A DNA stretch of 14,162 nucleotides from positions 1 through 14,162 of the forward strand of contig CAJMPZ010000054.1 in the NCBI GenBank assembly GCA_905215445.1. Direction: 5' to 3'. The notes below the pieces were generated by a model. It did not search any database and was not told the origin of the DNA. It was given only the letters and a program-made list of their open reading frames with translations. Positions 7,413 through 13,577 of this stretch are shown here, piece by piece; the stretch's first letter is position 1; the number at the start of each line of letters is the position of its first letter. The translations under genes were made by a program, and so were the position numbers. Source of the stretch: an uncultured bacterium (GTDB lineage Bacteria > Actinomycetota > Coriobacteriia > Coriobacteriales > Coriobacteriaceae).

Positions 7413-8117
7413 TCAGTCTTCGATTTCAGGGTTCAGAAAGTCGATGTCCTCGTCCTCGGGATGCGTGAGAGCTTGTTTAATGGCCGCTCCGCCCTTAATG
7501 GAGTAGATGACAGCCGTGAGCATGGAGAAGATCACGCCGCCGTACACAAAGAAGATGCCGAGGGGCACCGAGCTTCCGTTGAGGCCCGGGAAGGCCGTAA
7601 GGGTTGAAGGTAAAAGATGCAGGCCGTCAATAACGGGGAACCCGAGCAGCATGAGCGAGAAGCCAGTCATGAGCAGTGCAGTGGCAATCTTTCCGGGAAA
7701 GACGACATCGATGGGGCGACGGTGATAATGACGCACGATAAGCGTGCCGATGCCCAGATAGATGTCGCGGCCAATAATGAGCACGCAGACCCAGATGGGC
7801 AGCTCTCCGCGGACTACCAGTCCCAAGACGCCGGTGAATAACAGCGCACGGTCACAAATGGGATCCATGACCTTACCGAGCCACGAGACCGTCTTAGTCA
7901 TGCGGGCGATCTGACCGTCCATCCAGTCGGTAGAGGCGGCAACGGCGTAGATAACGATGGCGATGACGCGGTTGTTATCCGTCACAAACAGGTACAGAAA
8001 TACCAGGGTGAGGATCAGGCGCGTAAAGGTGATGAAATTGGAGATCGTAAAGATCTTATTCGACGGGTAATCGGAAGTGCCGATAAGCTCCTTTTTGATC
8101 TTCTTTTTGATGCCCAC
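7413..8117 (-). CDS. pgsA: CDP-diacylglycerol-glycerol-3-phosphate 3-phosphatidyltransferase
   Basis: Membrane enzyme of phosphatidylglycerol synthesis: CDP-diacylglycerol + glycerol-3-phosphate gives phosphatidylglycerophosphate + CMP. The CDP-alcohol phosphatidyltransferase signature D(x2)DG(x2)AR(x8)G(x3)D(x3)D is complete: Asp64, Asp67-Gly68, Ala71-Arg72, Gly81, Asp85, Asp89. Several hydrophobic helices follow and the C-terminus is acidic. I place the start at GTG 8117 (234 residues): GGGGGAG (8122-8128) lies just upstream, and the likely promoter (-10 at 8154-8159) lies downstream of the ATG at 8207, which therefore should not be in the transcript. Other CDP-alcohol transferases share the signature, but gene order and length favour PgsA. 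First gene of the minus-strand cluster. Confidence 0.88.
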   Translation of the reverse strand: MGIKKKIKKELIGTSDYPSNKIFTISNFITFTRLILTLVFLYLFVTDNNRVIAIVIYAVAASTDWMDGQIARMTKTVSWLGKVMDPICDRALLFTGVLGLVVRGELPIWVCVLIIGRDIYLGIGTLIVRHYHRRPIDVVFPGKIATALLMTGFSLMLLGFPVIDGLHLLPSTLTAFPGLNGSSVPLGIFFVYGGVIFSMLTAVIYSIKGGAAIKQALTHPEDEDIDFLNPEIED

Positions 8118-8153
8118 AGGACTCCCCCGCTGGTTAACGACAAAACTTTCGCT

Positions 8154-8182
8154 ACTATACCCGTTCCGGCGATGTCTATCCA
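8154..8182 (-). promoter_or_regulatory. promoter of pgsA and the downstream cluster
   Basis: On the minus strand TGGATA (8182-8177) and TATAGT (8159-8154) are separated by exactly 17 bases; each matches its consensus in at least four of six positions. The transcript would begin near 8147, about 30 nt before the GTG start of pgsA. It may drive the whole pgsA-FHA-MerR-apt-NlpC/P60 cluster, since I see no terminator inside it. Confidence 0.5.
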
Positions 8183-8244
8183 GCGTAAGCATAGAGAGTC
8201 CAGACATGAGGAAGGCGCTTTTGGGCGGCGGTGGATTTCACATT

Positions 8245-8303
8245 CGTGTACATCAGCCTCCAAACATGCCGAAAAATGTCGGTTTTGGAGGGTGATGTAC
8301 ACG
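8245..8303. repeat. 59-bp imperfect inverted repeat
   Basis: CGTGTACATCA (8245-8255) pairs with TGATGTACACG (8293-8303) over 11 bp. After one G-G mismatch, CCTCCAAA (8257-8264) pairs with TTTGGAGG (8284-8291) over 8 bp. After a bulge, CCGA (8269-8272) pairs with TCGG (8279-8282). TTTT follows on the plus strand, yet no plus-strand gene precedes it, so it does not look like an ordinary terminator. It may be a dispersed palindromic element or an operator upstream of the pgsA promoter. Confidence 0.7.
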
Positions 8304-8459
8304 TTTTGATTCGGTGATGACATCGATCGGGAAAGTTGTTGCCTTAAGCAAATTAATCATGATGTGCGGGTCGAGAAGGGCTGGCGCCAAAAGATCCCAA
8401 CGGCCGTTACGGCTTCGTTAGAAACGCGCCCCACCATGGATGGTGAACCCGAAAGGTAA
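8304..8459. other. gap between pgsA region and ABC operon
   Basis: No convincing gene. It holds a perfect 10-bp palindrome AACGGCCGTT (8399-8408), a palindrome CACCAT-GG-ATGGTG (8432-8445), and an open frame of 27 codons ending at 8446 that resembles a protein tail but lacks a start. I could not find a convincing sigma-70 promoter for the ABC operon, although one is expected here. Confidence 0.4.
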
Positions 8460-8492
8460 GGCGCGCGGGCACGGTGGCTCGGCCCGCGCGCC
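8460..8492 (+). promoter_or_regulatory. GC-rich hairpin in the leader of the ABC operon
   Basis: GGCGCGCGGGC (8460-8470) pairs perfectly over 11 bp with GCCCGCGCGCC (8482-8492) around an 11-nt loop. It ends 8 nt before the AAAGGA ribosome site (8501-8506) of the ATPase gene. There is no T-run after it, so it is unlikely to be an intrinsic terminator. It could be an attenuating or mRNA-stabilising structure, or an operator. Confidence 0.55.
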
Positions 8493-8513
8493 CGGAAGAG
8501 AAAGGATAAACCC

Positions 8514-9242
8514 ATGGGTTACATGCTCGAGACGCGTGGGCTCACCAAGCGATTCGGCCGCGGCGACCAGGCGCAGGACGCCGTGGCCGACGTGAGCCTT
8601 CATATCCGCGAGGGCGAGGTGTACGGGCTGCTCGGTCCCAACGGCGCCGGCAAGTCGACAACGCTCAAGATGATCTGCGGGATGCTGCGGCCGACGGCCG
8701 GTGAGATTCTCTTTGCCGGGCACGCCTGGCGTCGCGAGGACCTCTACGCAATCGGCAGCCTCATCGAGGAGGCGCCGCTCTACCCCAACCTCACCGCGCG
8801 CGAGAACCTGCGCGTGCGCACCACGCTGCTGGGCCTTCCCGAGAGCCGCATAGATGAGGTGCTCGCCGCCGTGGACCTCGCGGACACCGGGAAGAAGCGC
8901 GCCGGGCGCTTCTCGATGGGTATGCGCCAGCGCCTGGGGCTCGCGCTGGCGCTGATCGCCCGGCCACGCCTGCTCGTGCTCGACGAGCCCACCAACGGCC
9001 TCGACCCCATCGGCATCGAGGAGCTGCGCGACCAGATCCGCGGCTTCGCGGCGGCGGGTACGACGGTGATCGTCTCGAGCCACATCCTTTCCGAGGTGCA
9101 GCAGATGGCGGACACCATCGGCATCATCTGCGGGGGGCGCCTCGCCTACGAGGATGCGCTTCGTCCCGGGCAGGACCTCGAGGAACTCTTCATGAGCTTC
9201 TGCCGGGAAGGGCGACGAGCGCGCGGGGAGGTGGCGGCATGA
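8514..9242 (+). CDS. lantibiotic-protection ABC transporter ATPase (LanF type)
   Basis: A 242-residue ATP-binding subunit of the LanF/MutF/BcrA group, which powers removal of lantibiotics or related peptides from the membrane. Walker A is GPNGAGKST (41-49), the signature is SMGMRQR (134-140), Walker B is LLVLDEPT (153-160), and the H-loop His190 lies in SSHILSE. At the Q-loop site the sequence is SLIEEAPLYPN (82-92), with glutamate instead of glutamine. This E-loop is described for lantibiotic-immunity ATPases such as NukF and separates them from other ABC exporters. The start at 8514 is set by AAAGGA 7 nt upstream. The stop overlaps the next start (ATGA). First gene of a GC-rich module unlike the left part of the window. 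Confidence 0.93.
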   Translation: MGYMLETRGLTKRFGRGDQAQDAVADVSLHIREGEVYGLLGPNGAGKSTTLKMICGMLRPTAGEILFAGHAWRREDLYAIGSLIEEAPLYPNLTARENLRVRTTLLGLPESRIDEVLAAVDLADTGKKRAGRFSMGMRQRLGLALALIARPRLLVLDEPTNGLDPIGIEELRDQIRGFAAAGTTVIVSSHILSEVQQMADTIGIICGGRLAYEDALRPGQDLEELFMSFCREGRRARGEVAA

Positions 9243-10009
9243 CGGGCGAGAAAGGCGGCCTGCTTGCGGCCCTGCGCGCCGAGGCCCTGAAGTCGCGCCA
9301 CGCGGCACCGGTTCGCCTGGCCGTGCTCATGGCGCTGCCGATGCCGCTGCTCGGCGCGATGCCCTACCGGGGCGTGCAGATCTTCAGCGCGTGGAACTAC
9401 TGGTACGCGCTCTTCCTGCCCGTGTCTCTCTCGCTCGTGGTGGCGTGCGTCGCGCGGGCGGACGCGCGCACGCGGATGCGGGGGCTTCTGGGCCTGGGCT
9501 TCCCGCTCGGGCGCGCCTGGTGGGCCAAGGCGCTCTGGTGCCTCGCGCTCTGCACGCTCTCGAACCTCGTGGTCTTCGGCATCTACCTCGCGGGATCGGC
9601 GTTCTCCTCGGAGGGCCTCACGGCCGCGGGCACGCTCACGATGCTCCTCTGCGCGCTCGCCAACACGGTGACCGCGGCGTGGATGATCCCCGCAGGGCTC
9701 TTCCTCACGGCGCGGCTCGGCATGCTCGCGGGCATCTTCTGCCCGCTCGCCGCGCAGCTCGTGGGTGGGTTCGCCTGGTCGCTGATGCCGCTGCCGCAGC
9801 TCTTTCCGCCGTCGGCGAGCATGGTCATCCCCACGAGCTTCATTCCCGTGCTGCCGAGCGGCGAGCCGCTCGCGGCGGACATGGCGCTCGGCGGGGCGCT
9901 CACGGCGGACGGCGTGCTCACGCTGGCGGGCCTTGCGGTCTGCGCGCTCGCGTTCGCCGCGCTCACGGCGGCGGGCGCGGCCTGGTTCGCGCGCTCCGAG
10001 GAGAGGTGA
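9239..10009 (+). CDS. lantibiotic-protection ABC permease, MutE/EpiE type
   Basis: A 256-residue integral membrane protein with about six hydrophobic segments (roughly 27-41, 55-73, 95-118, 130-156, 160-182, 228-250). The order ATPase-permease-permease and the WNYWYALFLPVSLSLV segment (about 51-66) fit the LanE/MutE/EpiE permeases, which form the channel with LanG. It overlaps the ATPase gene by 4 nt (ATGA), so translation is coupled and stoichiometry probably fixed. Permeases of this group diverge fast, so the subfamily label rests largely on the neighbours. GC-rich with strong G/C at third positions, as in the rest of the module. Confidence 0.82.
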   Translation: MTGEKGGLLAALRAEALKSRHAAPVRLAVLMALPMPLLGAMPYRGVQIFSAWNYWYALFLPVSLSLVVACVARADARTRMRGLLGLGFPLGRAWWAKALWCLALCTLSNLVVFGIYLAGSAFSSEGLTAAGTLTMLLCALANTVTAAWMIPAGLFLTARLGMLAGIFCPLAAQLVGGFAWSLMPLPQLFPPSASMVIPTSFIPVLPSGEPLAADMALGGALTADGVLTLAGLAVCALAFAALTAAGAAWFARSEER

Positions 10010-10824
10010 TGGCCATGACACGACTCTCCGACCCGACGCCGCGCATGACTCTCCCGCGGGCCCTGCTCTCCGAGGCCCTGCGCCTGGCGCGCTCCCCGCT
10101 CTCGGCGGTGCACCTCGCCTGCGGCCTGGCAGCCGGTCTTGCCTGCGGCGAGTACTTCTCCGTAGCCCGATGGGACCCGGCGCTGGGCGCGGACGCCTAC
10201 GCCCAGTTCCTCGGCGCCCTCATGCCGCTCATGTGCGCCATCGTCTGCGGGCTCGCCGTGGACGAGGAGCGCGCTGCCGGGCGCCTCGCCAACCTCACGG
10301 CGGTCCCCTCGCGCGGGCGCGCCGTCGCGGCGAAGCTGCTCGCCCTTGCGGCGCTCGGCGCGGGCGCGCTGGCCGTGGCGCTCGGCGCGTTCGGGGCCGT
10401 GCTCGCCGTCGCCGGGCGCCTGCCGCTCGGGCCCGCTCCGCTTGCGGCCGCCTGGGCGGGCATCGTGCTGGGCAGCCTGCCCCTCTACGCGCTGGGGCTC
10501 GGCGTGGCCCTGCGCCTCGGCCGCAACGCCGCCATCGGCGCCGGCGCGGCGGGTATGCTCCTCGCGTTCTTCTCGGTGGGCGGACTTGCGCACGGCCTCA
10601 TGACCGGCGAGCTCACCGGTGCCCTGGCGACGCCCCTGAGCTGGGTGCCGCTCGCCTGGCCCGCGCGCCTGGGGTCGCTCGGGGTGGAGGCCTTCATCGA
10701 CGCCGCACGCGCGGCGGGCCCTCTCCTCACGACTGCGCTCGCTGGCCTCGTGCTCACACTGGCAGCCGACGCCGTCCTTCTCGCCTGGTTCTGCCGCTTC
10801 GAGGACGGGAGGGCAGATGCGTAG
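10009..10824 (+). CDS. lantibiotic-protection ABC permease, MutG type
   Basis: A 271-residue membrane protein with about six hydrophobic segments and the DEERAAGRLANLTAVP stretch (about 83-98), comparable to the (D/E)E-x-AG-x-(L/F)-NLL cytoplasmic segment seen in MutG/LanG permeases. It would pair with the upstream permease and the ATPase. The open frame extends far upstream, but I start at ATG 10009 because it overlaps the preceding stop (TGATG) and AGGAG (9999-10003) lies 5 nt before. ATG 10015, two codons later, is equally possible. The 3' end overlaps the YxeA-like start by 8 nt. Confidence 0.82.
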   Translation: MAMTRLSDPTPRMTLPRALLSEALRLARSPLSAVHLACGLAAGLACGEYFSVARWDPALGADAYAQFLGALMPLMCAIVCGLAVDEERAAGRLANLTAVPSRGRAVAAKLLALAALGAGALAVALGAFGAVLAVAGRLPLGPAPLAAAWAGIVLGSLPLYALGLGVALRLGRNAAIGAGAAGMLLAFFSVGGLAHGLMTGELTGALATPLSWVPLAWPARLGSLGVEAFIDAARAAGPLLTTALAGLVLTLAADAVLLAWFCRFEDGRADA

Positions 10825-11217
10825 GAGGCCGCTCGCCGCCATGCTCGTCCTCCTCTCCGCAGCGCTCGTCCTGGCCGGGATGCCCTGCTCGACGCCGGCT
10901 GGGGGTCGGCGCTGCGCTCGATCGCCGACCGCGTGCTGCCCAACCCTGAGATCGTCATGTGGGCGCCCGCGCCCGAGCCCGGCAGCCACGCGAGCTCCTA
11001 CGCCGACGCCACCGGGGCGGTGGCAAACTACGTCTACCTGGTGGACGCTGCGGACGACAGGGGCAATGTCCGAGAGCTCCAGCTCATCTTCTTCGGGCGG
11101 GAGTCGGACGGCGAGGGCTGGCTCGGGATCGAGGCGCGCGGCGGCTCGGGCGTGCGCTACCGCGCGTGCGACGCGGCCGAGGCACCCGTGGCTGTGCGCA
11201 GGTCTCTAGACCGCTGA
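10817..11217 (+). pseudogene. YxeA-family (DUF1093) protein gene with a -1 frameshift
   Basis: Two frames together encode one YxeA/DUF1093-like exported protein. The first frame (ATG 10817, GGAGG 4 nt upstream) gives a basic start and a hydrophobic signal or anchor, MRRRPLAAMLVLLSAALVLAG. The second frame, from about 10879 to the TGA at 11217, continues DALLDAGWGSALRSIADRVL and has the family core: NYVYLVDAADDRGNVREL, EGWLGIEAR, VRYRACDAAEAPVAV. They join cleanly if one base is missing in the GGG at 10877-10879; the joined product would be about 133 residues. In Bacillus subtilis yxeA lies with the yxdJK-yxdLM peptide-sensing locus, so its place after this transporter is meaningful. It may be a true pseudogene, a sequencing error in a G-run, or ribosomal frameshifting; sequence alone cannot tell. 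Confidence 0.75.
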
Positions 11218-11235
11218 GTGCGGCGCTAGTACAAT
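11207..11235 (+). promoter_or_regulatory. candidate promoter of the two-component genes
   Basis: TAGACC (11207-11212) and TACAAT (11230-11235) are 17 bases apart, upstream of the response regulator. TACAAT is notable in such GC-rich DNA. The short palindrome GGTCT-CT-AGACC (11201-11212) overlaps the -35 and the end of the YxeA-like gene and could be an operator. It would allow regulator and kinase to be made separately from the transporter. Confidence 0.38.
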
Positions 11236-11262
11236 TCCGACGAGAGTTTCAGGAGGTCTAAC

Positions 11263-11925
11263 ATGGCGAGGATACTGGCAGTGGATGATGAACGGGCGAT
11301 CCTCGACGCTCTCGCGCGCGTCCTCGGCCGCGACGGCCATGAGGTCGTCAGGGCGGCGGACCCGACGGCGGTCCCGGGGATGGACCTCTCGCGCTTCGAC
11401 CTCGTGCTCTGCGACGTCATGATGCCGGGGCTCGACGGCTTCGAGCTCGTGCGGCAGATCCGCCCGGACTTCGACGGGCCCATCGTCTTCCTGACCGCGC
11501 GCGTGGCCGAGGAGGACGCCGTGGCCGCCTACGGCCTGGGCGCCGACGACTACGTCCGCAAGCCCTTCGGGGCCGCGGAACTGCGCGCCAAGGTCGCGGC
11601 CCATCTACGCCGTGAGCGCCGGCCGCGCTCGCACGCCCTCTCCTTCGGGGAGGTGCGGATCGACCTCGGGGCGCGCGACCTCGCCGTGGGCGGCGAGACC
11701 GTGCCGCTCACTCCCACCGAGTACGCCATCTGCGAGTACCTCGCGCGCCACCCTGGGCAGGTCATGAGCCGCGCGCAGATACGCGAGGCGGTGCTCGGCT
11801 GGGAGAGCGACGCCGACGATGCGGCTATATCCATGCAGGTCAGCCGCGCCCGGAGGAAACTCTCCGAGGCCGGCGCCGATCCGATCGCGACCGTCTGGGG
11901 GATGGGGTACAAGTGGCAGCTCTGA
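11263..11925 (+). CDS. OmpR-family response regulator
   Basis: A 220-residue two-domain regulator. The receiver domain (1-115) has the acidic pair Asp8-Asp9, phosphoacceptor Asp51 in LCDVMMPG, Thr78 in FLTA and Lys100 in VRKPFG. The OmpR/PhoB winged helix (about 125-220) has LTPTEYAICEYLARHPGQV and ends with the typical VWGMGYKW. All active-site residues are present. The start at 11263 has a strong AGGAGG 6 nt upstream. The next gene, a kinase, overlaps its end, so the two form a pair. Given the LanFEG-type transporter upstream, the likely target is that operon, as in CprRK or NsrRK systems; this is inference from context. Confidence 0.95.
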   Translation: MARILAVDDERAILDALARVLGRDGHEVVRAADPTAVPGMDLSRFDLVLCDVMMPGLDGFELVRQIRPDFDGPIVFLTARVAEEDAVAAYGLGADDYVRKPFGAAELRAKVAAHLRRERRPRSHALSFGEVRIDLGARDLAVGGETVPLTPTEYAICEYLARHPGQVMSRAQIREAVLGWESDADDAAISMQVSRARRKLSEAGADPIATVWGMGYKWQL

Positions 11926-13349
11926 GGATCGGGGCGCGAGGTCGCGGGGGCATGCCGCTCTCCTTCGTCATCGCGCGCTACTTCGTCTACGCGTTCGCGG
12001 CGGTCGCCACGGCGTGGCTCGCCTCGTTCATGGTGCTCTCCGCGGCGATCAACGCGGGCTTCGTCTACGAGGCAAGCTGGGGGCCGGCCAATGCGCGCGA
12101 GGTCGCGGAGGGCCTGGCACGCGACGGCGTCTGCGGGCAGCAGGACGTGCCGACGGCGTACCGCTACCTCATCCTGAACAAGGACGGAAACGTGATGATG
12201 ACAGACCTCGAGAGCACGCGGCTCGAGGACGCGACGGAAATGGCTCGTACGGCACTCGCCGCGGATCCGGGCGCAGTGGAGATCGAGGGCGGGGGTTCGG
12301 GCCTCACCTACGCCGCGTTCCCGCTCAAGGGCGGCGGGGCCTGCGCACTCGTCAGCGAGTACCTGCCGCAGTGGGTCTCGCGCGATCTCGCCGGCCTGCT
12401 TCCCAACCCGCAGAGCCTCATGCTCGTCGGCGCCGCTGCGGGAAGCGCGCTCGCGCTCGCGCTCGTGGCGCGCCGTGCGAGCCGCGTGATCTCGCGCAAG
12501 ATGGCGCCGCTCGCGGAGGCGGCGGGGCGCGTCGGCGCTGGGGAGCTCGACTTCGCGGTCGGCAGCACCAACGTGCGCGAGGTGAACGACGTCCTCGCCG
12601 CGATGGACGCCATGCGGGTTTCCCTCGCCGAGTCGCTCGAGGCCCGCTGGGCCGCGGAGCGGGGGCAGCGCGAGCAGATGGCGTCGCTCGCCCACGACCT
12701 CAAGACGCCGCTCACCGTGCTGCGCGCCAACGCCGACTTCGTGGCGGAGGAGCTGGAAGACAAGAAAGACGCCGACGTCGCGGCCGCCGCGCGCGACATA
12801 GCCGGCAGTGTCGAAAGGCTCGACGGCTACGTGCGCCTGCTTATCGAGGCCTCGCGCGGGTCTGGCGGGGCGGAGAGGGCCCCCATGCGGCCGGCCGAGC
12901 TCTGCGAACAGGTCCTCGCCGAGGCCGCCCAGATCGCTCGGGCGCGAGGCGTGACGCTCGACGCGGCCACGGGCCCCGCTGTCGCGGGCGCACCCGAGGC
13001 CCCGCTCGACCGAACCACCCTGGCGCGAGCCGCCGCGAACCTCGTGGCCAACGCCGCCGAGCACGCGCGCTCGCGCGTGGTGGTCTCCTGCGACGTCGCT
13101 GGTGGATACCTCGTCATCGAGGTCGCCGATGACGGACCGGGCTTTTCTCCCGCCGCCCTCGAACGCGGCTGCGAGCGCCTCTTCACAGACGACTCCTCCC
13201 GCTCCTCGCGCGACGGAGGCCGCCACTACGGGCTCGGCCTCCACGCCGCCTCCGAGGCCGCGAGCGCCCACGGGGGCTCCGTCTCGCTCGCCAACAGTCC
13301 CTCGGGCGGCGCGGTGGCCACCATCGAGGTCCCCCTGTGCGGGGCCTGA
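11913..13349 (+). CDS. sensor histidine kinase
   Basis: A 478-residue membrane kinase. Order: TM1 (about 19-46), extracellular domain (about 47-168), TM2 (about 169-187), HAMP-like linker (188-240), dimerisation domain with His261 in LAHDLKTPLT, and an ATPase domain with N-box Asn377 and Asn380, G1 motif DDGPG (406-410) and G2 HYGLGL (438-443). All motifs are intact. The extracellular domain is about 120 residues with two cysteines (Cys74, Cys144), larger than the short loops of BceS-type sensors, so direct ligand sensing is plausible. The GTG start at 11913 overlaps the regulator gene by 13 nt; an ATG at 11952 would give 465 residues starting MPLSFVIARYF and is a real alternative. Its stop lies in a hairpin shared with the facing gene. 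Confidence 0.93.
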   Translation: MAALRIGARGRGGMPLSFVIARYFVYAFAAVATAWLASFMVLSAAINAGFVYEASWGPANAREVAEGLARDGVCGQQDVPTAYRYLILNKDGNVMMTDLESTRLEDATEMARTALAADPGAVEIEGGGSGLTYAAFPLKGGGACALVSEYLPQWVSRDLAGLLPNPQSLMLVGAAAGSALALALVARRASRVISRKMAPLAEAAGRVGAGELDFAVGSTNVREVNDVLAAMDAMRVSLAESLEARWAAERGQREQMASLAHDLKTPLTVLRANADFVAEELEDKKDADVAAAARDIAGSVERLDGYVRLLIEASRGSGGAERAPMRPAELCEQVLAEAAQIARARGVTLDAATGPAVAGAPEAPLDRTTLARAAANLVANAAEHARSRVVVSCDVAGGYLVIEVADDGPGFSPAALERGCERLFTDDSSRSSRDGGRHYGLGLHAASEAASAHGGSVSLANSPSGGAVATIEVPLCGA

Positions 13350-13367
13350 CGAATCAGGCCCCGCACA
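13336..13367. terminator. perfect 14-bp hairpin at the convergent gene ends
   Basis: TGTGCGGGGCCTGA (13336-13349) pairs perfectly with TCAGGCCCCGCACA (13354-13367) around CGAA. The left arm contains the last codons and TGA of the kinase gene; the right arm, read on the minus strand, contains the last codons and TGA of the antitoxin-like gene. No T-run follows on either side, so it may be a factor-dependent or mRNA-protecting end more than a classic intrinsic terminator. Confidence 0.65.
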
Positions 13368-13557
13368 CTGGCATACCTCGCAACCAAACGCTTCCCGGAT
13401 AATTCATGAGGCCGTACTCGTATTCGAGCCTGCCTATCTCTGCGGCAAGCGCCTCCGTCATGTAGAAGGTTTTCGTGCGGCCCGTCGACTTCGCCAGGCG
13501 GTCGTACCTGTTCGCGAGGTCCTCGGGGGTTCTCAGGGCTGCGGTGGCGGTTGCCAT
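13354..13557 (-). CDS. ribbon-helix-helix antitoxin-like protein, altered C-terminus
   Basis: A 67-residue small DNA-binding protein. LANRYDRLAKSTGRTKTFYMTEALAAEI (about 14-41) is the ribbon-helix-helix fold of RelB/DinJ/CopG-like antitoxins. Such proteins bind and repress their own promoter and use a C-terminal segment to neutralise a RelE-type toxin. Here the C-terminus after LEYEYGL (45-51) turns into NYPGSVWLRGMPVCGA, and its last codons are the arm of a hairpin. This differs from the charged toxin-binding tail expected, so the gene looks truncated. No toxin gene follows; the kinase gene faces it instead. The start at 13557 has GGGAGG (13564-13569) upstream. DNA binding may survive; toxin neutralisation probably does not. 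Confidence 0.7.
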   Translation of the reverse strand: MATATAALRTPEDLANRYDRLAKSTGRTKTFYMTEALAAEIGRLEYEYGLMNYPGSVWLRGMPVCGA

Positions 13558-13577
13558 GATGCACCTCCCGGTTAGAT

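Noticed and set aside
8118..8207. ATG at 8207 as start of pgsA
   Set aside because: It lies upstream of the likely promoter and has no ribosome site; the GTG at 8117 with GGGGGAG fits better.
8429..8436. CCCCACCA resembling a tRNA 3' end near the island boundary
   Set aside because: No T-loop GGTTCGA-type motif or cloverleaf can be folded upstream, so it is not a tRNA or a tRNA attachment site that I can support.
8418..9308. Minus-strand open frame opposite the ABC ATPase
   Set aside because: The plus strand encodes a complete ATPase with all motifs; the antisense frame is a composition artefact.
9583..10989. Long minus-strand open frame opposite the permease genes
   Set aside because: Low-complexity basic translation, no ribosome site, and it opposes two membrane protein genes with coherent hydrophobic segments.
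10933..11217. Independent gene starting at GTG 10933 for the YxeA-like core
   Set aside because: No ribosome site before the GTG, and it would lack the signal segment present just upstream in the other frame; a frameshifted single gene is simpler.
11550..13271. 573-codon open frame on the minus strand opposite the two-component genes
   Set aside because: It is antisense to intact regulator and kinase genes with full motif sets. Its Arg/Gly/Ala-rich translation has no domain and is typical of shadow frames in GC-rich DNA.
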